From the NCBI RefSeq assembly GCF_014138285.1, contig NZ_JACGXN010000001.1, positions 1,477,314-1,541,313 on the forward strand: DNA of 64,000 bases. The letters are read 5' to 3'. The stretch comes from Phyllobacterium myrsinacearum (lineage in GTDB: Bacteria; Pseudomonadota; Alphaproteobacteria; Rhizobiales; Rhizobiaceae). The notes beneath the pieces were generated by a model. That model was not told the origin of the DNA. It saw only the letters and a program-made list of their open reading frames with translations, and ran no database searches. Positions 1 through 8,873 of the stretch are shown here, piece by piece. The first letter of the stretch is position 1, and each line of letters starts with the position of its first letter. Position numbers and translations under genes: made by a program.

Positions 1-247
1 TCGCTGCGTCCTTCAACGTGCTCTTGCGGCTGGTAAGAGCATCCGTGACACGGTTCTTCAAACCATTGATGGCGGGGCCCTGCGTCTGCCGTTCTTCTGG
101 CGACATGGAGCCCAGCGATTTCAGTTTTTCCGAAATCGAACCCTTCTTGCCAAGCGCGGCAACACGGACGGCCTCGATGGCCGCTTCGTCATCCGCTGCC
201 TCAATCTGCGCAATCAATACGCTTTCCAACTGTACCAGATCGTCCAT
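1..247 (-). CDS. pheS: Phenylalanine-tRNA ligase alpha subunit, N-terminal part (cut by window edge)
   Basis: This is the first 82 codons of the alpha subunit of the alpha2beta2 enzyme that charges tRNA-Phe. The coiled-coil N-terminal region is recognisable by [17 protein letters not shown] and by [19 protein letters not shown], both typical of PheS. The ATG at 247 follows an AGGTGAG ribosome site. The gene lies downstream of rplT on the same strand, the usual order, but a strong terminator at 324-356 separates them, so pheS probably has its own promoter in 248-323. The catalytic domain lies outside the window. Confidence 0.9.
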   Translation of the reverse strand, partial: MDDLVQLESVLIAQIEAADDEAAIEAVRVAALGKKGSISEKLKSLGSMSPEERQTQGPAINGLKNRVTDALTSRKSTLKDAA

Positions 248-323
248 GCTTCTCACCTGTTTCGCGTCTTGAGCGACTATGTGATCGTTTCAATGCAGAA
301 AATTGAACCCATGTAGAAAATTG

Positions 324-356
324 AAAAACCCGCGCCAGCCGAGCCAGCGCGGGTTT
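324..356 (-). terminator. Rho-independent terminator after rplT
   Basis: A 10-bp perfect stem (326-335 with 347-356, AAACCCGCGC) with an 11-nt loop is followed on the minus strand by a run of five T. It would end rpmI-rplT transcripts before pheS. Confidence 0.85.
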
Positions 357-399
357 CCCAAGTCTTATTTCCGAATATGCTTTGGGAACGGCGGCTGAC

Positions 400-801
400 T
401 TAGTGAACAGCGCCTTCAAAAGCATTCGGTGTGGTGTTCTTCAGATATTCGAGTGCCTTCTTGGCGGAAGCCACGAGTGCGCCGAACGCTGCTGGTTCGT
501 GGATCGCGAGATCCGACAGAACCTTGCGGTCAACCTCGATACCGGACTTGCTCAGACCGTCGATGAAACGGCTGTATGTCAGGCCATGTTCGCGAACGGC
601 AGCGTTGATACGCTGTGTCCAGAGCGCGCGGAACGTACGCTTCTTGTTCTTGCGGTCGCGGTAAGCGTACTGCTTCGAACGATCGACAGCAGCCTTTGCG
701 GTCTTGATGGTATTCTTGCGGCGGCCGCGGAAACCCTCAGCCTGCTTCAGAACTTTTTTATGCTTGGCGTGGGACGTAACGCCCCGTTTTACACGTGCCA
801 T
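400..801 (-). CDS. rplT: 50S ribosomal protein L20
   Basis: 133 aa, the normal length. L20 binds 23S rRNA early in large-subunit assembly. Recognised by [16 protein letters not shown], the FRGRRKN region and [11 protein letters not shown]. The ATG at 801 has an AAGGAG site. It lies 31 nt after rpmI and should be co-transcribed with it. In other bacteria L20 represses its own operon through leader RNA; the rpmI leader here contains hairpins that could serve this role, which is inference. Confidence 0.97.
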   Translation of the reverse strand: MARVKRGVTSHAKHKKVLKQAEGFRGRRKNTIKTAKAAVDRSKQYAYRDRKNKKRTFRALWTQRINAAVREHGLTYSRFIDGLSKSGIEVDRKVLSDLAIHEPAAFGALVASAKKALEYLKNTTPNAFEGAVH

Positions 802-832
802 GATATGATCTCCTTAAAACGTCGCTGTCGGC

Positions 833-1033
833 TTAAAGGCCGTTGGGCAAGAACTTCTTCACGATTTTCGCATCGGCATCGGCGAGAACCATTGTGCCAC
901 GTGCGTCACGAATGAATTTGTTCGAACGTTTGATCATGCCATGGCGCTTGCCAGCGGCGGCGGCTTTAATCTTGCCAGTTCCGGTGATTTTGAACCGTTT
1001 CTTGGCGGCCGATTTGGTCTTCATTTTGGGCAT
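833..1033 (-). CDS. rpmI: 50S ribosomal protein L35
   Basis: 66 aa, basic, beginning [20 protein letters not shown] as in the L35 family, and a component of the large ribosomal subunit. AGGAG lies just upstream of the ATG. First gene of a two-gene unit with rplT. Unlike the common infC-rpmI-rplT operon, infC is separated from it by an unrelated gene and two terminators. Confidence 0.97.
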   Translation of the reverse strand: MPKMKTKSAAKKRFKITGTGKIKAAAAGKRHGMIKRSNKFIRDARGTMVLADADAKIVKKFLPNGL

Positions 1034-1094
1034 TTTGCTACTCCTATTTCTAGGGTTCCTGTCACTCCAGTGGAGTCGGACCCTTCTGATTTCA

Positions 1095-1118
1095 CTTCAG
1101 ACCGACCAAAGTCTGAAA
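1095..1118 (-). promoter_or_regulatory. Hairpin in the rpmI leader
   Basis: A 7-bp stem (1096-1102 TTCAGAC with 1111-1117 GTCTGAA) about 60 nt upstream of the rpmI start. A second short hairpin, ACTCCA/TGGAGT around 1064-1076, lies closer to the start. They could belong to an autoregulatory leader or flank the promoter. No match to a named leader family was verified. Confidence 0.35.
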
Positions 1119-1122
1119 GCAT

Positions 1123-1157
1123 GCAAAACCGCCACGGCATGCCCTGCCGGGCGGTTT
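1123..1157 (-). terminator. Probable terminator after the ICMT-like gene
   Basis: A long hairpin: outer stem 1126-1133 with 1150-1157 (AAACCGCC/GGCGGTTT) and inner stem 1135-1139 with 1145-1149 (CGGCA/TGCCG). On the minus strand it is followed by TTTTGC. The T run is short, so attenuation before rpmI is also possible. Confidence 0.6.
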
Positions 1158-1225
1158 GAACGCGGCCTTATACCGAGAAGCCGGAAAAAGCGCAACTGTT
1201 GAATCGCTGCCTGTATCTGAAAAAA

Positions 1226-1849
1226 TCAGTAAAAACGAAACAGAACGGGCAGAATGTTGGCCGATTGCAGATATTCCACGAATTCGAGCAACGGGTAGGA
1301 AACAAAAAACACGAGCCCATCGGCCAAGGTCTTGTAGAGCATGGACGACTTGACGCTGAGAACCTCCGCTTCCCGGTACAGCCTCAGTTTCGGGAAGAAA
1401 CGCGGCACGTCGCGCTTGTAGGCAAGGTAGGTTTCACCAAAGTTGGTCTCGAGATAACCTTCTTCGGCAACAATAACGAAATAGAACGCGATATAGCAAA
1501 GCACCGCCAGCGCGAAGGCAACGGTCAGACTGCCGGTCATCATGCCGATGCCAAAAGCGCCCAGGGTGCTGAAGACGTAAAGCGGGTTGCGGCTCATGGA
1601 ATAGGGTCCGAGCCGGACAATCTCCGAACTCTTGCGCCCGCCAATATAGAGCGTGCACCACATGCGGCCGAGAATCGCCAGAACGATCACGCCGATGCCA
1701 AAATCCTCGATATATTCATGCGCCCAATCATTCGACCAGGCAGAACGGACCGTCAGCAAGGCACCGAGAATCAGAAGAATGATCACTGCCAGGGCAATGC
1801 GACGCCGATGCTGGAATCGGGTCATGTCTTTTGCGGAATTCAGCGCCAT
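1226..1849 (-). CDS. Isoprenylcysteine carboxyl methyltransferase (ICMT/PEMT)-family membrane protein
   Basis: 207 aa. Four to five hydrophobic segments (about 18-38, 48-65, 85-125, 170-190). The family signature is present: SRNPLYV near residue 87, then a glutamate and FGETYLAYKRDVPRFFP near 138-152. Family members are SAM-dependent methyltransferases of the inner membrane acting on lipids or isoprenyl-cysteine; the substrate here is unknown. It lies between infC and rpmI with terminators on both sides, so it is probably its own unit. The start is uncertain, with no clear ribosome site; an in-frame ATG at 1825 is an alternative. Confidence 0.75.
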   Translation of the reverse strand: MALNSAKDMTRFQHRRRIALAVIILLILGALLTVRSAWSNDWAHEYIEDFGIGVIVLAILGRMWCTLYIGGRKSSEIVRLGPYSMSRNPLYVFSTLGAFGIGMMTGSLTVAFALAVLCYIAFYFVIVAEEGYLETNFGETYLAYKRDVPRFFPKLRLYREAEVLSVKSSMLYKTLADGLVFFVSYPLLEFVEYLQSANILPVLFRFY

Positions 1850-1875
1850 GGCTTCGTCAGTCCGGTTCGATCAAG

Positions 1876-1899
1876 ACAAAAGCCGCCCGAAGGCGGCCT
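1876..1899 (-). terminator. Rho-independent terminator after infC
   Basis: Stem GCCGCC (1882-1887)/GGCGGC (1892-1897) with a TTCG tetraloop on the minus strand, followed by TTTTGTC. It would make infC monocistronic. Confidence 0.8.
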
Positions 1900-1922
1900 A
1901 TTGTCTCAAATACTGTTCAGTT

Positions 1923-2459
1923 TTAGCGGGGCGCCAGAACCATCATCATCTGGCGGCCTTCAAGTCTTGGCTCAGCCTCAACTTTGGAAATCTCGACTGT
2001 GTCTTCTTTAACCCGGTCGAGCAATCGCATGCCGAGTTCCTGGTGGGCCATTTCACGGCCGCGAAAACGCAGCGTTACCTTGACCTTGTCACCTTCGTCG
2101 AAGAAGCGCTTGATCGCCTTCATCTTCACATCATAGTCATGTGTGTCGATGTTCGGCCGCATTTTGATTTCTTTGATCTCGACCGTCTTCTGCTTCTTGC
2201 GCGCCTCGGCAGCCTTCTTCTGTCCCTGGTACTTCAGTTTCCCAAGGTCAACGATCTTGCACACCGGCGGCTCGGCATTGGGCACGATCTCAACGAGATC
2301 GAGTCCAGCCTCATCGGCCATGGCCAGTGCGGCTTGAATGGTGACGATACCGTGGTTTTCACCTTCGGCATCAATGAGCTGTACCTGGGGTACCCGGATA
2401 TCACGGTTTGAACGCGGTCCATCTTTCTGGACCACCTGTGCTCTAAAGGGTCGGCGAAT
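1923..2459 (-). CDS. infC: Translation initiation factor IF-3
   Basis: 178 aa. IF-3 binds the 30S subunit, blocks premature 50S joining and proofreads the start codon. Recognised by [16 protein letters not shown], the linker [19 protein letters not shown] and the C-terminal [13 protein letters not shown] place the start at the ATT at 2459-2457. This restores the N-terminus I/M-RRPFRAQ expected for rhizobial IF-3 and sits 9 nt after a perfect AAGGAG. The first in-frame standard codon, GTG at 2435, has no ribosome site. An ATT start is the known basis of IF-3 autoregulation in E. coli, and the same control is likely here. Confidence 0.95.
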   Translation of the reverse strand: MRRPFRAQVVQKDGPRSNRDIRVPQVQLIDAEGENHGIVTIQAALAMADEAGLDLVEIVPNAEPPVCKIVDLGKLKYQGQKKAAEARKKQKTVEIKEIKMRPNIDTHDYDVKMKAIKRFFDEGDKVKVTLRFRGREMAHQELGMRLLDRVKEDTVEISKVEAEPRLEGRQMMMVLAPR

Positions 2460-2474
2460 GGCAGTAGTCTCCTT
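2457..2474 (-). promoter_or_regulatory. infC: infC ribosome site with ATT start codon
   Basis: AAGGAG (plus-strand complement at 2469-2474) and ATT (2457-2459) are 9 nt apart on the minus strand. The rare start codon decides the N-terminus and is expected to be discriminated against by IF-3 itself. Confidence 0.85.
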
Positions 2475-2683
2475 GAATTATTTCGGTCCCGCAAATAGCA
2501 CCGTCAGGCCTCGCCTGCAATGCTTTGTCTGCGGGGCTTCGCTCAATAACATCTTTTCATGGATAAATCACCCGCTGCAAAGATAGGTTTATTTGCATTC
2601 TATACAATCCGCACCACAGTTGAATGGCTTTATTGATTACACTTTGCGTGGCAAAAGGCGTGCACACAGCTAGGAGACTGCCC

Positions 2684-3475
2684 ATGACGGCTCGCCCGCC
2701 GCAATTCCTCACCGTCAACGAAATCGAGATCGCGCTGCGCCATCTTGAGGGCCGCCAGCCGGGCATCGTCTGGCTGGGCGGGTACCGCTCGGATATGCTC
2801 GGCAGCAAGGCAGAATGGCTTGATCAATGGGCCGAAGCCCGTGGCCACGCATTCCTGCGCCATGATTACTCCGCCCATGGCGAGTCGGGCGGGGAATTTC
2901 GGGATGGCACGATCTCGCGCTGGCTCGAACAGAGTCTTGCGGTGTTCAGAGCGTTTTCATCTGGCCCGCAGATCCTCGTCGGTTCGTCCATGGGCGGATG
3001 GATCGCATTGCGCATGATCGAGGAGCTGCAGAAAGCCGGTGAGCGTGACCGTATAGCCGGACTGGTCCTGATCGCCCCGGCACCGGACTTCACATCCGAA
3101 CTGGTAGAACCGCAGTTGACGCCGGAACAGCGCCTCCAGCTCACCCAGCGCGGCTATATGGAAGAGCCATCTGAATATTCGCCGGAACCGTACATCTATA
3201 CCAAAGCCCTGCTGGACGACGGCAGGGACAATCAGGTGCTCAAAGGAGTCATCCAGACCGATTGTCCCGTCCATATTCTGCAAGGTATGGAAGACAAGGA
3301 TGTTCCTTACACCCATGCAATGCGGCTGGTCGATCACTTGCCGGTTGACGATGTGACCATTACGCTGGTGCGTGATGGCGATCATCGTCTGTCACGTCCG
3401 CAGGATCTTGAGCTTCTCACCCGCACCGTGGCTTCCATGGTCGAACACGCCGAACTCCGCACGTCCATTCTGTAA
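2684..3475 (+). CDS. Alpha/beta-hydrolase fold protein
   Basis: 263 aa from the ATG at 2684, which has AGGAG 7 nt upstream. A strand-turn-helix WLGGYRSDM follows the N-terminal strand. The nucleophile elbow GSSMGG (near residue 104) supplies the catalytic Ser. D in the strand before VPYTHA (near 222) and H in DGDHRLSRP (near 245) complete a Ser-Asp-His triad. It resembles ABHD10-like serine hydrolases and small carboxylesterases; the substrate cannot be told. No signal peptide, so cytoplasmic. Divergent from infC and followed after 21 nt by benE. Confidence 0.8.
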   Translation: MTARPPQFLTVNEIEIALRHLEGRQPGIVWLGGYRSDMLGSKAEWLDQWAEARGHAFLRHDYSAHGESGGEFRDGTISRWLEQSLAVFRAFSSGPQILVGSSMGGWIALRMIEELQKAGERDRIAGLVLIAPAPDFTSELVEPQLTPEQRLQLTQRGYMEEPSEYSPEPYIYTKALLDDGRDNQVLKGVIQTDCPVHILQGMEDKDVPYTHAMRLVDHLPVDDVTITLVRDGDHRLSRPQDLELLTRTVASMVEHAELRTSIL

Positions 3476-3496
3476 ATCTTTCCAACAGGTTTCATC

Positions 3497-4642
3497 ATGC
3501 GCTCCTCCGTGATTGCTTCTGCTGTCGTTGCCGCCATCGTTGGATTTGGCGGCACGCTCGCCCTCATCATTGCGGCAGCACAAGCCCTTGGTGCGACGCA
3601 AGCTGAGACGGCGAGCTGGGTCACGGCGCTTTGTCTCTCCATGTTCATCGCAACGGGTTTCCTCAGCTGGCGCTACAGGATGCCGATTATCACCGCATGG
3701 TCGACACCGGGACTGGCACTGATTGGAGCAAGTACCGGCTTTACCATGCAGCAGGGCGTCGGTGCTTTCATCGTCACGGCCATCGCCATCATCCTGACAG
3801 GACTGATCAAGCCGATCTCCGGTCTGGTTTCCAAAATCCCGGCGTCGATTGCATCCGGCATGCTTGCAGGCGTCCTCTTCGCCTTCCTTATCGGTGCGGC
3901 CCGCACCATCCCCGTCGATCCGCTCTTCGTCTTGCCGCTGGTGCTGCTTTTCTTCGTGATCCGTCTGTTCAATCCAGCAATGGCTGTGCTGGCAGTCCTC
4001 TTTGGCGGAATTGTCTTTGCTTTCGCCAGCGGCCGCGCCGCCAGTGTGCCCGATATCGGTCTCTCAACGCTCACCCTCATCATGCCGGTCTTCGACACAC
4101 GCGCGGTCATCGGTATTGCCCTGCCCCTTTATCTCGTAACCATGGCGTCGCAGAATTTGCCCGGCTTCGCAGTTCTCCGCGCCGCGGGTTATGAGCCGCC
4201 CGCATCGGCAGCACTCCTGGTTACCGGATTGCTCTCACTGCTGACGTCGCCGTTCGGCGCGCATACGAGCAACATGGCCGCCATTTCGGCGGCAATCTGT
4301 ACTGGGCCCGATGCCCATCCGGACCCGGCAAAGCGCTGGCTGACCGGTCCGTTCTATGCGCTTTCCTATCTGATACTGGCCATCTTCGGAGCCTCGCTGG
4401 TGGCGCTCTTTGCAGTCCTGCCGGCGCCTTTGATTGCCCTTGTCGCGGGCCTTGCCCTGATCGGCGCCTTTGCCAATGCACTGACGATCGCGCTCAAAAA
4501 TGAGACCGAACGGCTCGCCGCAGTGGTGACGTTTGCTGTCACCGCGTCGGGTATTTCGATTGGCGGAATAGGTGCCGCCTTCTGGGCGCTGGTTGCCGGC
4601 CTGCTTGTTGTGGCTTTTGATCACGCAAAGAAACACATCTGA
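3497..4642 (+). CDS. benE: BenE-family benzoate/proton symporter-like permease
   Basis: 381 aa of almost continuous hydrophobic segments (about 10-12 helices). It matches the BenE family: an N-terminal VAAIVGFGGTLALI, the W..TPGLALIGAS motif near 70-80, and SPFGAHTSNMAAISAAICTG near 250-270. Family members are inner-membrane carriers that import benzoate or related compounds with protons. No aromatic catabolism genes are nearby, so the substrate is open. It probably shares a transcript with the upstream hydrolase. Confidence 0.8.
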   Translation: MRSSVIASAVVAAIVGFGGTLALIIAAAQALGATQAETASWVTALCLSMFIATGFLSWRYRMPIITAWSTPGLALIGASTGFTMQQGVGAFIVTAIAIILTGLIKPISGLVSKIPASIASGMLAGVLFAFLIGAARTIPVDPLFVLPLVLLFFVIRLFNPAMAVLAVLFGGIVFAFASGRAASVPDIGLSTLTLIMPVFDTRAVIGIALPLYLVTMASQNLPGFAVLRAAGYEPPASAALLVTGLLSLLTSPFGAHTSNMAAISAAICTGPDAHPDPAKRWLTGPFYALSYLILAIFGASLVALFAVLPAPLIALVAGLALIGAFANALTIALKNETERLAAVVTFAVTASGISIGGIGAAFWALVAGLLVVAFDHAKKHI

Positions 4643-4757
4643 TTTCAATCTCTTATCGCATTCAATCTTCCGATTTCTTGAAAAGCCATAATCCGTCTCC
4701 CATGTCGTAACTAATCGGCCAATCAGGGTCGGGCTTTCGTGAGAAGGAAGGGCTTTT

Positions 4758-5213
4758 ATGAACACTGCTGCTTTGATCCGGCCAGGCTGGACCCCTGCAA
4801 CCATCGCGCTGATGGTTATTGGTTTCATGCTGTTCTGGCCGCTTGGTTTCGCCATGCTTGCCTACATCCTCTGGGGTGACCGGCTGGATGGTTTCAAGCG
4901 CGACGTGAACCGCGCTACCGATGGCTTCTGCGGTGTATTCCGCCGTGGCAAGACTCAGTCATTTGGACGTGGCTCATTCGGCACGGGCAATGTTGCCTTT
5001 GATGAATGGCGCGAAAAAGAACTCGAGCGTCTCAATGAAGAGCGCCGCAAGCTCGAAGAGATGCGCGCTGAATTTGAAGACTACGCAAGCGAACTGCGCC
5101 GCGCCAAGGACCGTGAAGAGTTTGACCGCTTCATGGCGGAACGCAACGCTACGTCGAAAAAGCCGGCAACGCGTAAATCCGTTCCGGGCACCACCGACAC
5201 TGAAGAAGAGTAA
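4758..5213 (+). CDS. DUF2852 family protein
   Basis: 151 aa. One or two hydrophobic segments (about residues 10-40, PGWTPATIALMVIGFML onward) are followed by a long charged helix rich in Glu/Arg (about 82-130) that probably forms a coiled coil. It matches the DUF2852 family of alphaproteobacteria, whose function is unknown. AAGGAAGGG precedes the ATG. A strong terminator follows, so it is monocistronic. Confidence 0.75.
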   Translation: MNTAALIRPGWTPATIALMVIGFMLFWPLGFAMLAYILWGDRLDGFKRDVNRATDGFCGVFRRGKTQSFGRGSFGTGNVAFDEWREKELERLNEERRKLEEMRAEFEDYASELRRAKDREEFDRFMAERNATSKKPATRKSVPGTTDTEEE

Positions 5214-5266
5214 CGGCATTCTTGCGGTCAGTTCCCTCCAGTCCTGACCGTTGCCATCCCATCGAT

Positions 5267-5302
5267 ACGGCGCCGGAGCTTTCCGGCGCCGTCTCTGTTT
5301 TA
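5267..5302 (+). terminator. Rho-independent terminator after the DUF2852 gene
   Basis: An 11-bp perfect stem (5267-5277 with 5282-5292, ACGGCGCCGGA) with a GCTT loop, then CTCTGTTTT. Confidence 0.8.
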
Positions 5303-5340
5303 ACTCACGGCTTTTACCCGAATCAATTAAAGTCCTGTCC

Positions 5341-6099
5341 ATGATCCTGTCCCTGTTCCGGAGCCCGCCGAAAAAATCCGCGACGCTGAAAGTCGAGCGG
5401 AGCTACGAGGTTGCGGGCCGCGTTCTGCCCTTGCGCGTGATGGAAAATCCCCGTGCGACGCGTCTCACCCTGCGCATCGATGCGGGTGGCAAGGGATTGC
5501 GGATTACCGTGCCGCCGGGGATGCCGACGCGTGAGGTCGAAAAATTTCTGGCGCGTCATGAGGGCTGGATCGAAACGCGCATTGCCAAAATGCCGGATCA
5601 GCCGAAAGTGCGGCCCGGTATCAAGATTCCAATACGCGGTCTCCCTCACCTCATCGTGCACGAACCGGGCAAGCGCGGGACCGTGCGCCAGGAAAATGGT
5701 GCGGAAGGTCCGAGACTCATCGTCTATGGCGACCGCCCGCATCTTGCCCGGCGGGTTGGTGATTTCCTCAAACGGGAAGCACGGCACGATCTGGACATGC
5801 TTGTGGCACGGCACACCGCGACGGTTGGGCGGCGGGCGAAGATCATTCGCCTGAAGGATACGAAGAGCCGCTGGGGCTCCTGCACATCGGACGGAACGCT
5901 TGCCTTTTCCTGGCGCATCATGATGGCACCGCCACCGATCATCGATTATCTCGTGGCCCATGAAGTGGCGCATTTGAAAGAGATGAATCACGGGCCGAAA
6001 TTCTGGAAGCTCTGCGGCGAGCTTTGTCCGGATACGGAGCGATGCAGGGCCTGGCTGAAACGCAACGGCAGTGCCTTGCAAGCAATCGATTTCAGCTGA
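5341..6099 (+). CDS. YgjP-like zinc metallopeptidase domain protein
   Basis: 252 aa. The C-terminal half has TKSRWGSC near 180 and the zinc site HEVAHLKEMNHGPKFW near 217-232. HExxH plus a third His is typical of the YgjP/DUF45 (WLM-related) family, thought to be cytoplasmic metalloproteases; targets are unknown. The N-terminal half (RATRLTLRIDAGGKGLRIT) is the usual DUF45 beta domain. I chose the ATG at 5341 because it fits the family N-terminus and leaves the terminator at 5267 outside the gene. Its TGA overlaps the ATG of the next gene by 1 nt. Confidence 0.8.
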   Translation: MILSLFRSPPKKSATLKVERSYEVAGRVLPLRVMENPRATRLTLRIDAGGKGLRITVPPGMPTREVEKFLARHEGWIETRIAKMPDQPKVRPGIKIPIRGLPHLIVHEPGKRGTVRQENGAEGPRLIVYGDRPHLARRVGDFLKREARHDLDMLVARHTATVGRRAKIIRLKDTKSRWGSCTSDGTLAFSWRIMMAPPPIIDYLVAHEVAHLKEMNHGPKFWKLCGELCPDTERCRAWLKRNGSALQAIDFS

Positions 6100-6740
6100 T
6101 GGCCGAATCTGTCGCGCCTGCCATAGAAGCGGCGGCCCGTGTCCTGTGGGATTTTCATCTGGTCTATGATCCCTTGAGCCCGGCCGATCTGATTATCGGC
6201 CTCGGCAGCTACGATCTGCGCGTGGCGGATCGCTGTGCCAAATTGTTTGATCAGGGGCTGGCGCCAAAAATCCTGTTCACGGGGAAGGCAGGCAACTGGA
6301 CCAATCATCTCTATGACACCACGGAGGCGGAAGCCTTTGCCGCGCACGCCAAAGGTGCCGGCGTTGCTGCCGATGCGATTCTGATTGAGCCAAACGCGAC
6401 CAATATTGGCGAAAATATCCGGTTTGCACGGGCAATGGCGGGGGAAGCCATCAAGCACATCATCATTGTCACCAAACCGCAGACACAGCGCCGGGCATTT
6501 GCGACGGTGCGAGCACAGTGGCCTGACGTAAATGCCTTGGTGACGGCACCATTGCACGGCTTTGAGGATCAACCGCTCACGACCTATCCACTCGACAAAC
6601 TGATCCATGAGATGGTCGGCGACATCAAGCGGATGATCGACTATCCGGCACAAGGTTTCCAGATTGTGCAGGATATTCCGGTTTCCGTGCACGATGCCTA
6701 CCAGTTTCTCGTACAAGCAGGTTATCATCACCACCTGTAA
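6099..6740 (+). CDS. YdcF/SanA-like (DUF218) family protein
   Basis: 213 aa. DUF218 features: DLIIGLGSYDLRVADRCAKL (about 30-50), FTGKAG (near 66), EPNATNIGENIRFA (about 98-111) and the strand IIIVTKPQTQRRA (about 123-135). Family members bind nucleotide-like ligands or act at the envelope (SanA, ElyC), but this one has no obvious membrane segment and its role is unknown. TGATG overlap with the metallopeptidase gene implies translational coupling. An upstream in-frame ATG at 6024 is less likely. Confidence 0.7.
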   Translation: MAESVAPAIEAAARVLWDFHLVYDPLSPADLIIGLGSYDLRVADRCAKLFDQGLAPKILFTGKAGNWTNHLYDTTEAEAFAAHAKGAGVAADAILIEPNATNIGENIRFARAMAGEAIKHIIIVTKPQTQRRAFATVRAQWPDVNALVTAPLHGFEDQPLTTYPLDKLIHEMVGDIKRMIDYPAQGFQIVQDIPVSVHDAYQFLVQAGYHHHL

Positions 6741-6779
6741 AACCACTGACATCTGTTGTAAATTCTGCAGAACATCTAT

Positions 6780-6900
6780 GCGTGGTTCGACAAGCTCACC
6801 ATGAGGGAATTGGGTTGATTGCACGAGCCCAAGAGTTTTGGCGTTTGTAATAATTGTCCCAAACACCGTTCTCCCTCATGGTGAGCTTGTCGAACCACGC
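6780..6900. repeat. 29-bp perfect inverted repeat (REP-like palindrome)
   Basis: Arms 6780-6808 (beginning GCGTGGTTCGACAAGC) and 6872-6900 are exact reverse complements with a 63-nt spacer. The arm sequence is of the dispersed type that often gives spurious peptides such as MVSLSNHA and VVRQAHHE in automatic annotation. It fills most of the gap between the YdcF-like gene and trpF. A transcript could fold into a long hairpin. There is no transposase. Confidence 0.85.
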
Positions 6901-6944
6901 AAAATACTCGACTCCCGCGCGTTTTCGTGGCACTGGCACCGATT

Positions 6945-7604
6945 ATGAACCTTGATGTCAAAATATGCGGATTGAAGACCGACGAGGCCGTTGCGGCAGC
7001 GCTGGACGAAGATGCGTCGCATATCGGTTTTATCTTTTTCCCCAAAAGCCCGCGCAATATCGATCCGGCAATGGCAGGCCGGTTGCGTCAGGCCGCCAAA
7101 GGCCGTGCCAAGGCAGTTGCGGTGACCGTCAATGCGGATGATGCGGCATTGGACGCGATTGTAGCGGCAATGCAGCCCGACATGCTGCAATTGCACGGCG
7201 ATGAAAGCCCTGAAAGGGTTGCGGGCATCAAGCAGCGTTATGGTTTGCCTGTCTTGAAGGCGCTTTCGGTGCGGGAACGCCGCGATCTTGACGCGATTGC
7301 CGCCTATATCGGCATTGCTGACCAGTTTCTCTTCGATGCCAAACCACCCAAGGGATCAGATCTTCCCGGCGGAAATGGTATCGCTTTTGACTGGACGATC
7401 CTCAGCGGTCTTGACGCCTCCATTGATTACATGCTTTCCGGAGGCCTCAACGTCGGCAATATTGCCGAGGCGCTGAAAGCGACGAATGCGCGCGGCATTG
7501 ATATTTCGTCCGGTGTCGAGTCCGCGCCTGGCGTAAAAGATGTTAGCCTGATCAGAGAATTTTTCCGGGTTGTGCGCGCTGCCAAAAGCGCTGATGCGGC
7601 CTGA
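6945..7604 (+). CDS. trpF: Phosphoribosylanthranilate isomerase
   Basis: 219 aa. Third step of tryptophan synthesis: PRA to CdRP. TIM-barrel signatures: KICGLKT (catalytic Cys near residue 7), [12 protein letters not shown], the phosphate-loop region [10 protein letters not shown] and [11 protein letters not shown] chose the ATG at 6945 ([12 protein letters not shown]) because it aligns with relatives; a GTG at 6927 would add six residues and has no better ribosome site. First gene of trpF-trpB-trpA-accD-folC. Confidence 0.95.
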   Translation: MNLDVKICGLKTDEAVAAALDEDASHIGFIFFPKSPRNIDPAMAGRLRQAAKGRAKAVAVTVNADDAALDAIVAAMQPDMLQLHGDESPERVAGIKQRYGLPVLKALSVRERRDLDAIAAYIGIADQFLFDAKPPKGSDLPGGNGIAFDWTILSGLDASIDYMLSGGLNVGNIAEALKATNARGIDISSGVESAPGVKDVSLIREFFRVVRAAKSADAA

Positions 7605-7620
7605 ACAAACGGAGCGAACG

Positions 7621-8871
7621 GTGGACAAGGCGGTTGAACCCAATTCATTCAAGACAGGTCCCGATGAAGAGGGCATGTTCGGTATTTTCGGTGGACGTTT
7701 CGTTGCCGAAACCCTGATGCCGCTGATTCTTGAACTGCAGCAGGCCTATGATGACGCCAAGAATGATCCGGCCTTCAAAGCCGAACTGCGTGAATTGTCT
7801 ACCAACTACGCCGGCCGGCCTTCAAAGCTCTACTATGCCGAAGGCCTGACCAAGCACGTCCGCCAGCTGGCGAAAGACAAGGGTCTCGACGGCGGCGCGA
7901 AGATTTATTTCAAACGCGAAGACCTCAATCATACCGGCAGCCACAAGATCAACAATTGCCTTGGCCAGATCCTGCTTGCAAGACGCATGGGCAAGACCCG
8001 TATCATTGCGGAAACCGGCGCTGGTCAGCACGGCGTTGCGTCGGCGACGGTCTCGGCCCGGTTCGGCCTTCCCTGTGTCGTCTATATGGGCGCTACGGAT
8101 GTCGAGCGGCAGGCACCCAATGTTTTCCGCATGAAATTGCTGGGAGCCGAAGTCAAGCCGGTCGCCTCCGGTCACGGTACATTGAAGGACGCGATGAACG
8201 AGGCGCTGCGCGACTGGGTCTCAAATGTCGATGACACCTATTACCTTATCGGCACAGCCGCAGGTCCGCATCCCTATCCGGAACTGGTGCGCGACTTCCA
8301 GTCGGTGATCGGCGAAGAGGCCCGCGAACAGATTCTCGAGCGGGAGGGCCGCCTCCCCGATACGATCATTGCTGCTGTGGGTGGCGGTTCTAACGCCATT
8401 GGACTGTTCCATGCATTCCTTGACGACAAGAGTGTCGAGATCATCGGCGTTGAAGCCGGCGGCCGTGGGCTTGATGGTGAAGAACATTGCGCCTCGATGA
8501 GTGCCGGCAGCCCAGGCGTGCTGCATGGCAACCGCACCTATCTGCTGCAGAACAAGGATGGCCAGATTCTCGATGGCCATTCGGTTTCCGCCGGTCTCGA
8601 TTATCCCGGTGTCGGCCCGGAACATTCATGGCTGCGCGATACTGGCCGGGTTTCCTATGTGCCGATCCTCGACGACGAGGCTCTGAATGCATTCCAGCTG
8701 ACGACACGCGTTGAAGGCATCATTCCCGCGCTTGAATCCGCCCATGCCATTGCCCAGGCGGTGAAAATTGCGCCCACTATGGCGCAGGACAAGATCATGA
8801 TCGTCAACCTGTCAGGTCGGGGCGACAAGGATGTGCATACGGTTGGCAAACTATTGGGTATGGAGATTTAA
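7621..8871 (+). CDS. trpB: Tryptophan synthase beta chain
   Basis: 416 aa. PLP enzyme joining indole and serine; forms alpha2beta2 with TrpA. The PLP lysine is in HTGSHKINN, and the phosphate-binding GGGSNAIG follows near 250. The ending [19 protein letters not shown] is typical. I chose the GTG at 7621 with GGAG 6 nt upstream, giving an N-terminus like relatives ([15 protein letters not shown]). An ATG at 7594 inside trpF would add nine residues. Confidence 0.96.
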   Translation: MDKAVEPNSFKTGPDEEGMFGIFGGRFVAETLMPLILELQQAYDDAKNDPAFKAELRELSTNYAGRPSKLYYAEGLTKHVRQLAKDKGLDGGAKIYFKREDLNHTGSHKINNCLGQILLARRMGKTRIIAETGAGQHGVASATVSARFGLPCVVYMGATDVERQAPNVFRMKLLGAEVKPVASGHGTLKDAMNEALRDWVSNVDDTYYLIGTAAGPHPYPELVRDFQSVIGEEAREQILEREGRLPDTIIAAVGGGSNAIGLFHAFLDDKSVEIIGVEAGGRGLDGEEHCASMSAGSPGVLHGNRTYLLQNKDGQILDGHSVSAGLDYPGVGPEHSWLRDTGRVSYVPILDDEALNAFQLTTRVEGIIPALESAHAIAQAVKIAPTMAQDKIMIVNLSGRGDKDVHTVGKLLGMEI

Positions 8872-8873
8872 GC

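Noticed and set aside
1199-2411. Overlapping plus-strand open frames opposite the ICMT-like gene and infC
   Set aside because: They cross two minus-strand genes and a terminator and show no family likeness.
6780-6900. Minimal transposon ends or CRISPR-like repeat
   Set aside because: One inverted pair only, no target duplication identified, no spacer series and no transposase.
6776-7057. Short minus-strand frame ending in MVSLSNHA
   Set aside because: It is the translation of the 29-bp inverted repeat plus antisense trpF; a known type of false protein.
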